A DNA stretch of 32,461 bases from Clostridiales bacterium (GTDB lineage: Bacteria; Bacillota; Clostridia; Peptostreptococcales; Anaerovoracaceae): contig DUTT01000034.1 of the NCBI GenBank assembly GCA_012841925.1, forward strand, positions 1 to 32,461, read 5' to 3'. Made by a program: the position numbers and the translations under genes. The notes under the pieces are model-generated. The model was not told the DNA's origin. It saw only the letters and a list, made by a program, of their open reading frames with translations, and did no database searches. Each line of letters begins with the position of its first letter. The stretch's first letter is position 1. This document shows positions 1 to 7,922 of the stretch, piece by piece.

Positions 1-821
1 CTCTCCAGGCGGGAGGTCAGATATTCGCACCGCGCCCGATCGGTTTCGATGATCTTGACCGACACGCCGAAGCCAGACAGCTTTTGGGCCAGATAATAAC
101 CGGTGTTTCCGCCGCCGGCAATCATCACCCGGCTCAGGTCCGTATAGCGCTTGCGATCGTGAACCGTCCGGGCGAGATCCTTGACCTTTCGCTCCAGGCC
201 GATGACGTACAGCGTATCGCCGGCCTCCAGCAGCGTGGACCCGTTCGGAATGATGATCTTCCCGCTTCGGGAGATGGCCCCGATGAGCATCCCCTCCAGG
301 ATGCGGGGCGAAAACCGGACTTCCTGTCCGACGAGCCCGGGCACCTTGCCGATATCGAACTCTAAAATAGAAACGCCGTCGGCGGTGTAGCAGCCGTCGG
401 CGAGTGTGTATTTCTCGACGAGATATTTGTAAATTTCTGCCGCGCAGGCCATGTCCGGATTGACGATGTGATCGATATTCATCGCTTTTTTGATGAAGCC
501 GATCTGTTCAGCGTGTTCCGGGGTCCGAACGCGCGCAATCGTTTTCGGGCACCCCAGCTTTTTAGCAAGAGCGCAGATGACGATGTTTGTATCGTCGTCA
601 TCTACGACGGAAATGAGCAGGTCGTATTCTTCGATACCGATGTCTTTGAGCGTTTCGACTCTCTTCGCATCGGCTGATGCGGTCAGTACATCGAATCGCG
701 AGGCGATCCGCTGCATCAGCGCGTCATCTTTATCGATGAGCGTGATGTCGTGCCCGCCGCCGAGCAGCGCTTCGGTGATCGCCATTCCCAGCTTTCCGGC
801 GCCTGCAATGGCCACCTTCAT
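1..821 (-). CDS. trkA: Trk potassium uptake regulatory protein TrkA (C-terminus cut by window edge)
   Basis: This is the cytoplasmic NAD-binding regulatory subunit that gates Trk/Ktr-type potassium channels. The visible 273 residues begin with a Rossmann motif (GAGKLGMAI, residues 7-15) followed by an RCK-N fold and a TrkA-C domain. A second Rossmann motif (GGGNTGYYL) then starts at about residue 234, so this is the tandem-RCK TrkA form of about 450 residues rather than the short KtrA form. The last third lies beyond base 1. The ATG at 821-819 is preceded by a strong AGGAGG-type site (831-837 on the plus strand) that overlaps the stop codon of the upstream zinc-ribbon gene. The two genes are therefore almost certainly cotranscribed and translationally linked. 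The channel subunit (TrkH) is not in the window. Confidence 0.93.
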   Translation of the reverse strand, partial: MKVAIAGAGKLGMAITEALLGGGHDITLIDKDDALMQRIASRFDVLTASADAKRVETLKDIGIEEYDLLISVVDDDDTNIVICALAKKLGCPKTIARVRTPEHAEQIGFIKKAMNIDHIVNPDMACAAEIYKYLVEKYTLADGCYTADGVSILEFDIGKVPGLVGQEVRFSPRILEGMLIGAISRSGKIIIPNGSTLLEAGDTLYVIGLERKVKDLARTVHDRKRYTDLSRVMIAGGGNTGYYLAQKLSGFGVSVKIIETDRARCEYLTSRLE

Positions 822-835
822 GGAAACATCGCCTC

Positions 836-1393
836 CTATTCGCTTTCGGCTTCTTCGTCCTGCTCCTGATCCAACGCTGCTTCTTCAGCTTTTTGAGCTT
901 CAAGCTCCGCTTCTTTCTGCTTCTTTTCCAGTTCTTCGCGTCGAATCTTTTCCTGTTCTTCCGGGTCCATCGGGAAGTGCGACCCACAGTTTCTGCAGAG
1001 CAGCGAGTAATACATCTTTCGATCGGTATGCTTGGACATGCTGAATCCGAGGAGCAGGATGACCGCAGCTCCAACGAAGATGTTGAGGAGCCCGATTCCC
1101 GTCGCCACAGCCGCACCCAGCATCAGCACGATGTTGAGTATAATCCGTTGCTTCGTGTACTTGCTGTAGCGATATTTCTTTCCTTCGTGATCGGCCGTCG
1201 TTTCGCAAAACGGGCAGGTGTTGCGGATGTAAGTTCTTGAAAACCGCTTAGCGGCCAGGCCGTCTTCGTCCCGGAGCAGATCCGGACCTTTGAGGGCGTT
1301 CTTGACCTTTAAGTAAGCTGCCAGAGAAGGGGGAAGCGGCTTTTTCCCCTCGTGATCCGGCTGTTCGTGGTGGCTGTTGTTCGGCTCGCTCAT
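836..1393 (-). CDS. Small zinc-ribbon membrane protein of unknown function
   Basis: I do not recognise this 185-residue protein as a named family. It has a hydrophilic N-terminus and a CPFC pair near residue 61. Two adjacent hydrophobic segments (about 84-101 and 104-118) form a membrane hairpin. A second CRNC pair sits near residue 133, and a highly charged Glu/Lys/Gln-rich tail (about 143-185) is probably helical or coiled coil. The two CxxC pairs flank the hairpin and could together bind one zinc on the cytoplasmic side. The ATG follows a GGAGG site with good spacing. The gene ends 14 bases before trkA on the same strand, so a link to potassium transport or membrane homeostasis is possible but only inferred from position. 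Confidence 0.8.
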   Translation of the reverse strand: MSEPNNSHHEQPDHEGKKPLPPSLAAYLKVKNALKGPDLLRDEDGLAAKRFSRTYIRNTCPFCETTADHEGKKYRYSKYTKQRIILNIVLMLGAAVATGIGLLNIFVGAAVILLLGFSMSKHTDRKMYYSLLCRNCGSHFPMDPEEQEKIRREELEKKQKEAELEAQKAEEAALDQEQDEEAESE

Positions 1394-1406
1394 AGTGATT
1401 CCTCCA

Positions 1407-1440
1407 GGCTGCAGCGCGCATGACGGCGCAGCAATCAGCC
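1407..1440 (-). other. Possible 5' leader hairpin ahead of the zinc-ribbon gene
   Basis: Read on the minus strand, GGCTG and CAGCC arms flank inner GCGC arms. This would form an imperfect hairpin just upstream of the GGAGG ribosome binding site and downstream of the predicted transcription start. It could affect translation initiation, but the internal mismatches make it a weak call. Confidence 0.25.
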
Positions 1441-1468
1441 TTATTTCAGTGTGCTTTCAATGGGTTAC

Positions 1469-1497
1469 AGTATAGCACAATTGGGTGGGGCGGGCAA
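1469..1497 (-). promoter_or_regulatory. Sigma-A promoter for the zinc-ribbon/trkA operon
   Basis: On the minus strand there is TTGCCC (1497-1492), a 17-base spacer, and TATACT (1474-1469) preceded by TG one base upstream (extended -10). Transcription would start near 1462, giving a leader of about 70 bases. It is arranged divergently with the der promoter in the same 167-base gap. Confidence 0.6.
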
Positions 1498-1504
1498 ATC
1501 CAAA

Positions 1505-1533
1505 TAGTAATTTGCCGGGCGTTATGATACAAT
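1505..1533 (+). promoter_or_regulatory. Extended -10 promoter for der-plsY-gpsA-miaB
   Basis: TACAAT (1528-1533) has TG at 1525-1526, forming an extended -10. The -35 region at 17 bases (TAGTAA, 1505-1510) is poor, as is common when TGn is present. The start would fall near 1540, leaving a leader of about 20 bases that contains only the AGGAGAG ribosome binding site. Confidence 0.6.
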
Positions 1534-1560
1534 AGGCGGGATGAAAACAGGAGAGAAAAT

Positions 1561-2874
1561 ATGAAGCCGATCGTTGCCGTTGTAGGCAGGCCAAACGTTG
1601 GTAAATCAACATTCTTTAATAAAATCGTCGGGCGAAGAGTTTCGATTGTCGAAGATACGCCCGGCGTCACACGCGATCGCATCGCGGCGGAAGCCGAATG
1701 GCTTGGAAAGAGCTTTCTGCTCATCGACACCGGGGGAATCGAACCTGAATCTAAGGATTACATTTTTTCCAGGATGCGGGCTCAGGCCGAAGTCGCCATG
1801 GACACAGCGGATGTGATTCTGTTTCTCGTGGACGGGAAGGCGGGGCTCACCGCCGGAGACCGCGATGTTGCCGCTCTTCTGAGGCGGAAAGGGAAGCAGG
1901 TCATCCTCGTGGCCAACAAGATCGACACGGCCGTGCTGCCGGACGATTTTTACGATTTCTACGAGCTGGGACTCGGAGAGCCGCATGCGATTTCTTCTGC
2001 AAATCAGCTCGGGCTGGGCGACCTGCTGGATGCCGTTGTGGAAAAGTTTCCGCCCGATGCAGGCGAAGACGAAGATGAAGATGTGATCCACATCGCTGTC
2101 ATCGGCAAACCGAACGTCGGAAAATCTTCGATCATCAATGCGTTGCTCGGCGAAGAGCGCGTCATCGTGAGCGAGCAGGCCGGAACGACGCGGGATTCGA
2201 TCGACACGCCGTTCGAAAAAGACGGCGTCCGCTACGTGCTCATCGATACGGCCGGCATACGAAGAAGAAGCCGGGTGAGCGACGACATCGAGCGATACAG
2301 CGTCATCCGTGCCCTGTCGGCCATCGAGCGCGCCGACGTCGCCGTGCTCGTCATCGATGCGACTGAAGGGATTACAGAACAGGATAAAAGAATTGCCGGC
2401 CTGGCACACGACGCTGGAAAAGGCATCGCCATCGCCGTCAACAAGTGGGATCTCGTTCCGAAAGAGACCAACACGATGCGCGATTACGGACGGGCCATCA
2501 AACAGGAGCTTTTGTTCATGGCCTACGCTCCCGTGTTCTTCATTTCTGCCGTCACCGGCGAGCGCCTCGAGCGCATCCTGGATCTGTCGAAGGAGATCGC
2601 CGAAATGCGGGCGATGCGGATACCGACGGGCCAGCTGAACAGCCTCATCGCAGATGCCATGCTCATGAATCATCCGCCGTCGGACAAGGGACGGGCGCTG
2701 AAGATCTATTACGTGGCCCAGATCGGCGTCAAGCCGCCGCTGTTCGCATTCCAGGTCAACGACCGCGAACTGATGCATTTTTCATATGCGAGATACCTCG
2801 AAAACAAAATCCGGGAAGGGTATGGATTCGAGGGAACATCCGTCAAATTTGTTTTCCGAGAGAAAAAGGATTGA
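1561..2874 (+). CDS. der: Ribosome-assembly GTPase Der (EngA)
   Basis: Der is an essential tandem GTPase that acts in assembly of the 50S ribosomal subunit. At 437 residues it has the usual family length. The first G domain shows GRPNVGKST at residues 8-16 and an NKID motif. After an acidic linker (EDEDED region near residue 170), the second domain shows GKPNVGKSS and NKWD. The C-terminal part matches the KH-like domain. The start ATG follows AGGAGAG at ideal spacing. It is the first gene of a plus-strand operon and is followed five bases after its stop by plsY, the classic Firmicute arrangement. Confidence 0.97.
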   Translation: MKPIVAVVGRPNVGKSTFFNKIVGRRVSIVEDTPGVTRDRIAAEAEWLGKSFLLIDTGGIEPESKDYIFSRMRAQAEVAMDTADVILFLVDGKAGLTAGDRDVAALLRRKGKQVILVANKIDTAVLPDDFYDFYELGLGEPHAISSANQLGLGDLLDAVVEKFPPDAGEDEDEDVIHIAVIGKPNVGKSSIINALLGEERVIVSEQAGTTRDSIDTPFEKDGVRYVLIDTAGIRRRSRVSDDIERYSVIRALSAIERADVAVLVIDATEGITEQDKRIAGLAHDAGKGIAIAVNKWDLVPKETNTMRDYGRAIKQELLFMAYAPVFFISAVTGERLERILDLSKEIAEMRAMRIPTGQLNSLIADAMLMNHPPSDKGRALKIYYVAQIGVKPPLFAFQVNDRELMHFSYARYLENKIREGYGFEGTSVKFVFREKKD

Positions 2875-2879
2875 GGTCG

Positions 2880-3464
2880 ATGGATAGCGTTCTTGTATCG
2901 GGCGTACTGGTTGTAGCGGCTTACTTTATCGGCAATGTGTCGCCGGCTATTCTCATCAGCAGAATGAGGGGCGGAGACATTCGAACGAGCGGCAGCGGCA
3001 ATGCCGGCGCGACCAACATGCTGCGTACGTACGGCCGGGGTGCCGCGATGGCAACGCTCGCCATCGATATATTGAAAGGCAGCCTGGCAGTGTGGCTGGG
3101 GGCTGCGCTGGGTGGCGCCCACGTCTCGTATCTGTGCGCCGTTGCGGTTATTGCCGGACACATCTGGCCGGTCTTTTACGGTTTTCGGGGCGGAAAGGGA
3201 ATTGCGACGGGGTTCGGGATGCTCCTGGCGGTGTCGCCTGTCGTAGGACTTTTGACTGCGGTCATCGCTTTTTCGATCATCGGGCTTACGAAGCGGGTAT
3301 CGGCCGGGTCTGTGACGGCGGCTGCATGCGTACCGCTGCTCGTGTGGCGCTTTGTACCTGCATTCTTCCCCTACGTGCTGTTGATCGTTGCCTGGATCAT
3401 ATGGAAACACCGCGAAAACATCGGAAGGCTCATCCGGGGTGAAGAATCGAAGATCAAACTGTAG
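2880..3464 (+). CDS. plsY: Acyl-phosphate:glycerol-3-phosphate acyltransferase PlsY
   Basis: This integral membrane enzyme transfers an acyl group from acyl-phosphate (made by PlsX) to glycerol-3-phosphate, giving lysophosphatidic acid. The 194-residue protein is hydrophobic with about five membrane segments. It carries the family motifs SGNAGATNMLRTYG near residue 40 and GHIWPVFYGFRGGKGIATG near residue 95. The ATG at 2880 was preferred because upstream in-frame starts lie inside der, and the encoded N-terminus (MDSVLVSGVLVVAAYFIGN) begins the first membrane helix. Its partner plsX is found at 22466 and its substrate supplier gpsA is next door. Confidence 0.95.
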   Translation: MDSVLVSGVLVVAAYFIGNVSPAILISRMRGGDIRTSGSGNAGATNMLRTYGRGAAMATLAIDILKGSLAVWLGAALGGAHVSYLCAVAVIAGHIWPVFYGFRGGKGIATGFGMLLAVSPVVGLLTAVIAFSIIGLTKRVSAGSVTAAACVPLLVWRFVPAFFPYVLLIVAWIIWKHRENIGRLIRGEESKIKL

Positions 3465-3509
3465 CCGGAGATCCAAAGACGTAAGGGAAACAGAATGGAA
3501 GGAGCTATC

Positions 3510-4526
3510 ATGCACAAAAATGTTGCGCTGCTCGGCGCAGGGAGCTGGGGCACGGCGTTAGCCGTTACGCTGGCGCGAAACGGGCACACGGTCAAGGTAT
3601 GGGACATCGATACAGAGCACCTGCAGACGATGGGACGCGACCGTGAGAACAAGAAGTTTCTTCCCGGTGTGGTTCTGCCAAAAGGAGTCATGCCGGAAGC
3701 GGATTCCAATCGCATGCTCGCAGAGGCGGACGTCGTCGTGTTTTCGGTGCCGGCTCAGCATTTTCGGCAGGCGTTTTCGACGGCTGCGGAGCACATACCC
3801 GGGGACGCGCTGGTCGTGAATGTGGCCAAGGGCATCGAGCAGAACAGCCTGCTTCGGATGTCAGAAATCGCATTTTCTATTCGCGAGGAGCTGCGATACG
3901 TTGCGCTGTCAGGGCCGTCACACGCCGAAGAAGTGGGACTTGGGATGCCGACGACGGTCGCGGTCGCCTCTCCGGTTCGCGCCTGGGCGGAAGAGGCACA
4001 GGATGTGTTTATGAACGATTACTTCCGCATCTACACGAACGACGACATCGCAGGCGTCGAGCTCGGCGGGTCGCTCAAGAACATCATCGCGCTGGGTGCA
4101 GGTATTTCGGACGGTCTGGGATACGGAGACAATGCGAAAGCAGCTATGATGACCAGAGGCATCACGGAAATGACCCGTTTCGGCGTGAGGCTGGGCGCTG
4201 AACCCGCTACGTTTTCCGGGCTTTCCGGCATCGGGGATCTCATCGTAACCTGCACGAGCATGCATTCCAGAAACCGACGGTGCGGCATCATGATCGGCGA
4301 GGGGATGGCGCCTGAGGAAGCGGTGCAGAAGGTGGGTATGGTTGTAGAAGGGATGTACACGACCGACGCCGCCTATGAGCTCGCGCAGAAAGTCGGTGTG
4401 GAAATGCCGATCACTGAAGCGATTTACGGCGTTGTCCACGGCGAGATTACGGCGAGCGAAGCTGTCAACCGTCTGATGAGCCGCAGCAAAAAGCACGAAA
4501 ACGAAGATGCCCTGTTAAAAATATGA
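3510..4526 (+). CDS. gpsA: NAD(P)H-dependent glycerol-3-phosphate dehydrogenase GpsA
   Basis: GpsA reduces dihydroxyacetone phosphate to sn-glycerol-3-phosphate, the backbone for phospholipids, and so feeds PlsY immediately upstream. The 338-residue protein starts with the nucleotide-binding motif GAGSWGTALA (residues 8-17). It contains the catalytic-lysine region GGSLKNIIALGAGISDGLGYG, typical of the family. The ATG at 3510 is preferred over the in-frame ATG at 3495: AAGGAG lies five bases ahead of it and the resulting N-terminus matches the family. The gene ends in an ATGA overlap with miaB, so the two are translationally coupled. In many spore-forming Clostridia spoIVA is nearby; it is absent here. 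Confidence 0.96.
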   Translation: MHKNVALLGAGSWGTALAVTLARNGHTVKVWDIDTEHLQTMGRDRENKKFLPGVVLPKGVMPEADSNRMLAEADVVVFSVPAQHFRQAFSTAAEHIPGDALVVNVAKGIEQNSLLRMSEIAFSIREELRYVALSGPSHAEEVGLGMPTTVAVASPVRAWAEEAQDVFMNDYFRIYTNDDIAGVELGGSLKNIIALGAGISDGLGYGDNAKAAMMTRGITEMTRFGVRLGAEPATFSGLSGIGDLIVTCTSMHSRNRRCGIMIGEGMAPEEAVQKVGMVVEGMYTTDAAYELAQKVGVEMPITEAIYGVVHGEITASEAVNRLMSRSKKHENEDALLKI

Positions 4527-5887
4527 ACAAACAAGTAAAGACGTATCACATCGTAACGTTCGGATGCCAGATGAACGAACGGGATTCTGAAACGCTTGCC
4601 GGTATGCTCGAAGATGCAGGATACATCGGCGCGGAGGACAAGACTTCTGCCGATGTCGTGGTGTTCAACACGTGCAGCATCCGAGATAATGCCGACAAGC
4701 GTTTCTTTGGCGTGCTCGGACAGTGGAAAAAGAGGAAGCTGTCCCGCCCGGACATGACGGTGGTCGTGTGCGGCTGCATGATGCAGCAGGCGCATATCGT
4801 CGATGCGATTCACCGGAAGTACTCGTGGGTGGATCTGATCCTGGGCACCCACAACATTCATCGTTTCCCGGAGCTTTTGTCGGACGCGCAGAGCCGGAGC
4901 GGACATCTGTCCGAAATCTGGGATGACGCAGGCGCTGTCGTCGAAGAGCTGCCTGCCTGCAGAAAGTATCCGTTCAAAGCGTATGTCAACATCATGTACG
5001 GGTGCAATAACTTTTGCACGTACTGCATCGTTCCCTACACGAGGGGACGCGAGCGCAGCCGTCGGCCGGAAGATATTCTCCTGGAAATACGCGAGATTGC
5101 AGCGCAGGGCGCAAAGGAAGTGACGCTGCTGGGACAAAACGTCAACTCGTACGGAAAGAGTCCGCAGGGCAGCGAAGGGTATCGGACGGACGATGTGCCG
5201 GGGGGGCCGGACTTTGCGGGGCTCATCCGCATGATCGATGAGATCCCGGGCGTCGAACGCATTCGGTTTATGACGTCTCACCCCAAGGACATCTCGGACG
5301 ATCTGATCCGGGCTTATGCGGAGTGCAAACACCTCTGCCCTCACATCCACCTTCCCGTCCAGTCGGGCAGCGACGCCGTCCTTACGAAGATGAACCGAAA
5401 GTACGACCGCACCCGTTACCTCAGCATCGTCGCCTCCCTGCGCGAAAGCTGCCCGGATATCGCTGTCACGACGGACCTCATCGTAGGTTTTCCGGGCGAA
5501 TCCGAAGAGGATTTTCAGGATACGCTCGACCTCGTGGAAACCGTCCGCTTTGACTCTGCGTTTACGTTTCTGTATTCGCCGAGAAAAGGAACGCCGGCCT
5601 ACAGCAGCGCAGAGCAGGTGCCAAACGACGTGAAGCACGATCGGTTTGACCGCCTCATCGAGGTCATCCATCGCATTCAGGGGGAAAAGAGTCGATTGTA
5701 CCAGGGGACGACGGTACAGGTGCTGGCCGAAGGACCCAGCCGGACGGATGCCGGCCGGTTTACGGGTCGAACGGAATCTTCAAAAGTCGTCGATTTTTCC
5801 GGAACGCCGGATGTCGTCGGCCGCATCGTACCGGTGCGGATTACAGATGCAGGCACATTCAGTCTGACGGGTGAACTCGTGCGCTGA
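4523..5887 (+). CDS. miaB: tRNA-2-methylthio-N6-dimethylallyladenosine synthase MiaB
   Basis: This radical-SAM methylthiotransferase modifies i6A37 in tRNAs reading UNN codons. The N-terminal UPF0004 domain holds three cysteines for the auxiliary 4Fe-4S cluster: C15 in FGCQMNERDSE, one in FNTCSIRD, and one in VVCGCMMQQ. The radical-SAM CxxxCxxC motif is C161/C165/C168 in YGCNNFCTYC, followed by IVPYTRGRERSR, which is diagnostic for MiaB rather than MtaB. A C-terminal TRAM domain completes the 454 residues. It begins within the gpsA stop codon (ATGA) and ends 24 bases before the convergent cardiolipin synthase gene. Confidence 0.95.
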   Translation: MNKQVKTYHIVTFGCQMNERDSETLAGMLEDAGYIGAEDKTSADVVVFNTCSIRDNADKRFFGVLGQWKKRKLSRPDMTVVVCGCMMQQAHIVDAIHRKYSWVDLILGTHNIHRFPELLSDAQSRSGHLSEIWDDAGAVVEELPACRKYPFKAYVNIMYGCNNFCTYCIVPYTRGRERSRRPEDILLEIREIAAQGAKEVTLLGQNVNSYGKSPQGSEGYRTDDVPGGPDFAGLIRMIDEIPGVERIRFMTSHPKDISDDLIRAYAECKHLCPHIHLPVQSGSDAVLTKMNRKYDRTRYLSIVASLRESCPDIAVTTDLIVGFPGESEEDFQDTLDLVETVRFDSAFTFLYSPRKGTPAYSSAEQVPNDVKHDRFDRLIEVIHRIQGEKSRLYQGTTVQVLAEGPSRTDAGRFTGRTESSKVVDFSGTPDVVGRIVPVRITDAGTFSLTGELVR

Positions 5888-5912
5888 GACCGCAGGGTCT
5901 GCGCATAGGTTT
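5881..5912 (+). terminator. Hairpin between convergent miaB and cls, candidate terminator
   Basis: AGACC-GCAG-GGTCT forms a perfect five-base-pair stem with a tetraloop (5887-5900). It can be extended by GCGC on both sides with a TG bulge. A short TTTT follows on the plus strand after ATAGG. The stem starts in the last codons of miaB. The T tract is weak and absent on the minus strand, so termination efficiency is uncertain. Confidence 0.4.
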
Positions 5913-7384
5913 TACAGAATATCGGATATGAGTCGTCCGGTGGATTCTTTGAATTTGACCCAGGTTGAACGGTTTCGGTAGATGACGGGGGTTAGGCGGA
6001 ACGAGTGAGCCATGTCGTGTTCAAACTCCTCCTCCAGTTTCTTTGCGACCGCCCGGTCGTACATAAAGGCATTGCATTCGAAGTTCAGTTTAAAACTGCG
6101 GATATCGAAGTTCGCAGATCCGACCGAGCTCACTTCGCTGTCGACTGTGATCGTCTTCGCGTGCAGGAATCCGCGATCGTAGATGTAGACCTTGACCCCG
6201 CAGTCCAGCAGGGACCCGACGTTGTGATACGTGACCCAGTAAACGAACGGATGGTCGGGCTGATTGGGGATCATGATGCGCACATCGACGCCGGAAAGCG
6301 CCGCCATTTTAAGCGCTTCGTAAATGCTTTCGTCTGGGATAAAGTACGGCGTCTGCACATAGACGTTCCGCTCGGCGCCTGCGATCATTTTGAGGTATGC
6401 CAGCTTGATCTCCGTGCTGGGGCTGTCCGGTCCGCACGAGACGATCTGGATGCCGGTCTTGCTTTCCATCGGGATAAACGTATAGTAGTCGACCGGAATG
6501 GACAGGTCTTCGCCGGACGCAAAGCGCCAGTCCAGCACGAAGCGGGCATCGATGTCCTGGACGCAGCCGCCCTCCACGCGGATGTGCGTGTCGCGCCACG
6601 ACTGGAATCGCTTGCTGAGGCCGACGTATTCGTTGGCGACGTTAAACCCGCCCAGGTAGGCCACGCGGCTATCGATGACGGCCAGCTTGCGGTGGTTGCG
6701 GTAATTGAGCTTAAAGTTGAAGAAACGAAAAATTTTCGGAGGGAAAAAGAATGCAACCTGCCCGCCGGCTTTCTTCAGTTTGCGGATGTGCTTTTTTCGT
6801 ATTCTCGAAGAACCCATCGCATCCAAAAGCAGCCGGACCTGCACACCTTCTTCCGCCTTGCGCGCCAGTGCATCGATAAACGCCAGTCCGACCATGTCCG
6901 GTTTGAGTATAAAATACTCGATGTGAATATTCTTCTTAGCTTCTGCAATATCGCCGAGCAGCTGGGAAAATTTTTCCGTTCCCTCTGTGAGCACCTGCAC
7001 GTGATTGTCCTGCGTCAAAAAAGCGCTTCCGTACTGCTGATTGAGACGGATCATGTCTTTCCAACGAGCTTCCCCGTGGCTGGAGTAGACAAACTGGTTG
7101 TTCCTCATGTCCTCCATCTGGTGGAACAGCGCTTCGGTCATGCGCTTTTCTTCGAAGTGGGACAATGTGAAAATCTTGTGCCGGGCGATATTCTGAGAAA
7201 GCATTACATACAAAAGAATCCCGAATCCCGGCAATATAAACAAGATCATCAGCCAGGCCAGCGTCGCAGAAGGGTCTTTTCTCTCCAGGAATATGATGGT
7301 GAAGGCGATGATAAAGTTCAAAATGTAAATGACTGCCAGGATTGCGGGTGTGCTCTGCAGACTTTGAATCAGGGCAGCTGTCAA
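5912..7384 (-). CDS. cls: Cardiolipin synthase (phospholipase D superfamily)
   Basis: This membrane enzyme joins two phosphatidylglycerol molecules to form cardiolipin. The 490-residue protein has two N-terminal membrane helices (about 12-32 and 40-63). It then has two HKD catalytic motifs: H231/K233/D238 in NHRKLAVID and H408/K410/D415 in LHAKTITVD. Each is followed by the expected GGFN or GSANFD sequence. Length and layout match bacterial ClsA-type synthases. The start is a TTG at 7384, with GGAG seven bases upstream; no ATG near the first helix fits better. It lies 27 bases downstream of trxA on the same strand and is probably cotranscribed from the trxA promoter. Confidence 0.93.
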   Translation of the reverse strand: MTAALIQSLQSTPAILAVIYILNFIIAFTIIFLERKDPSATLAWLMILFILPGFGILLYVMLSQNIARHKIFTLSHFEEKRMTEALFHQMEDMRNNQFVYSSHGEARWKDMIRLNQQYGSAFLTQDNHVQVLTEGTEKFSQLLGDIAEAKKNIHIEYFILKPDMVGLAFIDALARKAEEGVQVRLLLDAMGSSRIRKKHIRKLKKAGGQVAFFFPPKIFRFFNFKLNYRNHRKLAVIDSRVAYLGGFNVANEYVGLSKRFQSWRDTHIRVEGGCVQDIDARFVLDWRFASGEDLSIPVDYYTFIPMESKTGIQIVSCGPDSPSTEIKLAYLKMIAGAERNVYVQTPYFIPDESIYEALKMAALSGVDVRIMIPNQPDHPFVYWVTYHNVGSLLDCGVKVYIYDRGFLHAKTITVDSEVSSVGSANFDIRSFKLNFECNAFMYDRAVAKKLEEEFEHDMAHSFRLTPVIYRNRSTWVKFKESTGRLISDIL

Positions 7385-7411
7385 AGCGGTGCTCCGATCA
7401 GGCGCATTCCA

Positions 7412-7735
7412 TTACAGAATGGCGTCCAGTTTTGTGCGAAGGTCGGCTTCGGACATCGTGCCGTCGTGGCGTTCTACCATAGCTCCGTTTTTGAAAAACA
7501 TGAAGCACGGAATGCTCATGACTTTGTTCTTGATGGCGAGCCGCTTCTGTTCGTCGGTGTTGACTTTACAGAATGCGATTTTACCATCGTATTCCGCCGC
7601 GAGCTTATCGTACAGGTCCACCATGGACATGCAGGGTCCGCACCAGTCGGCATAAAAGTCCACGACGGCCGCCGCGGCGCCGGACAGTACGCTGTCGTAA
7701 TTTTCGTCTGTCAGAAACGTGATTTTATCAGACAC
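7412..7735 (-). CDS. trxA: Thioredoxin
   Basis: This small cytoplasmic disulfide reductant is 107 residues long. It has the active-site sequence WCGPC at residues 31-35, identical in position to the Escherichia coli protein. It also has the cis-proline region SIPCFMFFKNG near residues 74-84, where an extra Cys follows the Pro. The GTG at 7735 was chosen because AAAGGAG lies six bases before it and it gives the canonical family N-terminus. The in-frame ATG at 7780 would add an Arg-rich extension without a good ribosome binding site. No thioredoxin reductase is nearby. It heads the trxA-cls minus-strand pair and has a near-consensus promoter. Confidence 0.93.
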   Translation of the reverse strand: MSDKITFLTDENYDSVLSGAAAAVVDFYADWCGPCMSMVDLYDKLAAEYDGKIAFCKVNTDEQKRLAIKNKVMSIPCFMFFKNGAMVERHDGTMSEADLRTKLDAIL

Positions 7736-7812
7736 GTTGATCTCCTTTCCCCTGCGTCTGACCCGATGTGCCAAACGCATAGAACTGCATTGATTTCGGT
7801 TGTTACGGCTGA

Positions 7813-7841
7813 ATTATATCATCCGGTGTAGCGCATTGCAA
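7813..7841 (-). promoter_or_regulatory. Near-consensus promoter for trxA-cls
   Basis: On the minus strand there is TTGCAA (7841-7836), exactly 17 bases, then a perfect TATAAT (7818-7813) preceded by TGA (extended -10). This is one of the strongest promoters in the window. Confidence 0.75.
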
Positions 7842-7845
7842 GGTG

Positions 7846-7860
7846 TGGCACGCCGTGCCA
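7846..7860. repeat. Perfect inverted repeat between divergent promoters, candidate operator
   Basis: TGGCAC-GCC-GTGCCA is a perfect 6-3-6 palindrome. It lies four bases upstream of the trxA -35 box and covers the -35 position of the divergent promoter for the M50 protease gene. A protein bound here could influence both promoters. I do not recognise the site as that of a known regulator. Confidence 0.4.
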
Positions 7861-7874
7861 AAGCGTGGTACAAT
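7846..7874 (+). promoter_or_regulatory. Extended -10 promoter for the nine-gene operon starting with the M50 protease
   Basis: TACAAT (7869-7874) is preceded by TGG, giving an extended -10. The -35 position 17 bases upstream reads TGGCAC, a weak match that is part of the palindrome. Transcription would start near 7881, about 42 bases before the ATG. Confidence 0.55.
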
Positions 7875-7922
7875 AGTTCGAAGCGAATTGCATTGCATAT
7901 AGATTGAAAGGGTAGGTGGCCG

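Noticed and set aside
1606-2778. Minus-strand frame of 390 codons
   Set aside because: Shadow of der; composition is typical of a reverse reading frame and there is no ribosome binding site.
6005-7831. Long open frame of 608 codons on the plus strand
   Set aside because: It is antisense to the cardiolipin synthase and thioredoxin genes, whose catalytic motifs are intact. It is a shadow frame.
7846-7861. Sigma-54 type promoter (TGGCAC element)
   Set aside because: The -24 element matches, but the -12 position lacks the TTGC motif at the required spacing, and no enhancer-binding regulator is nearby.
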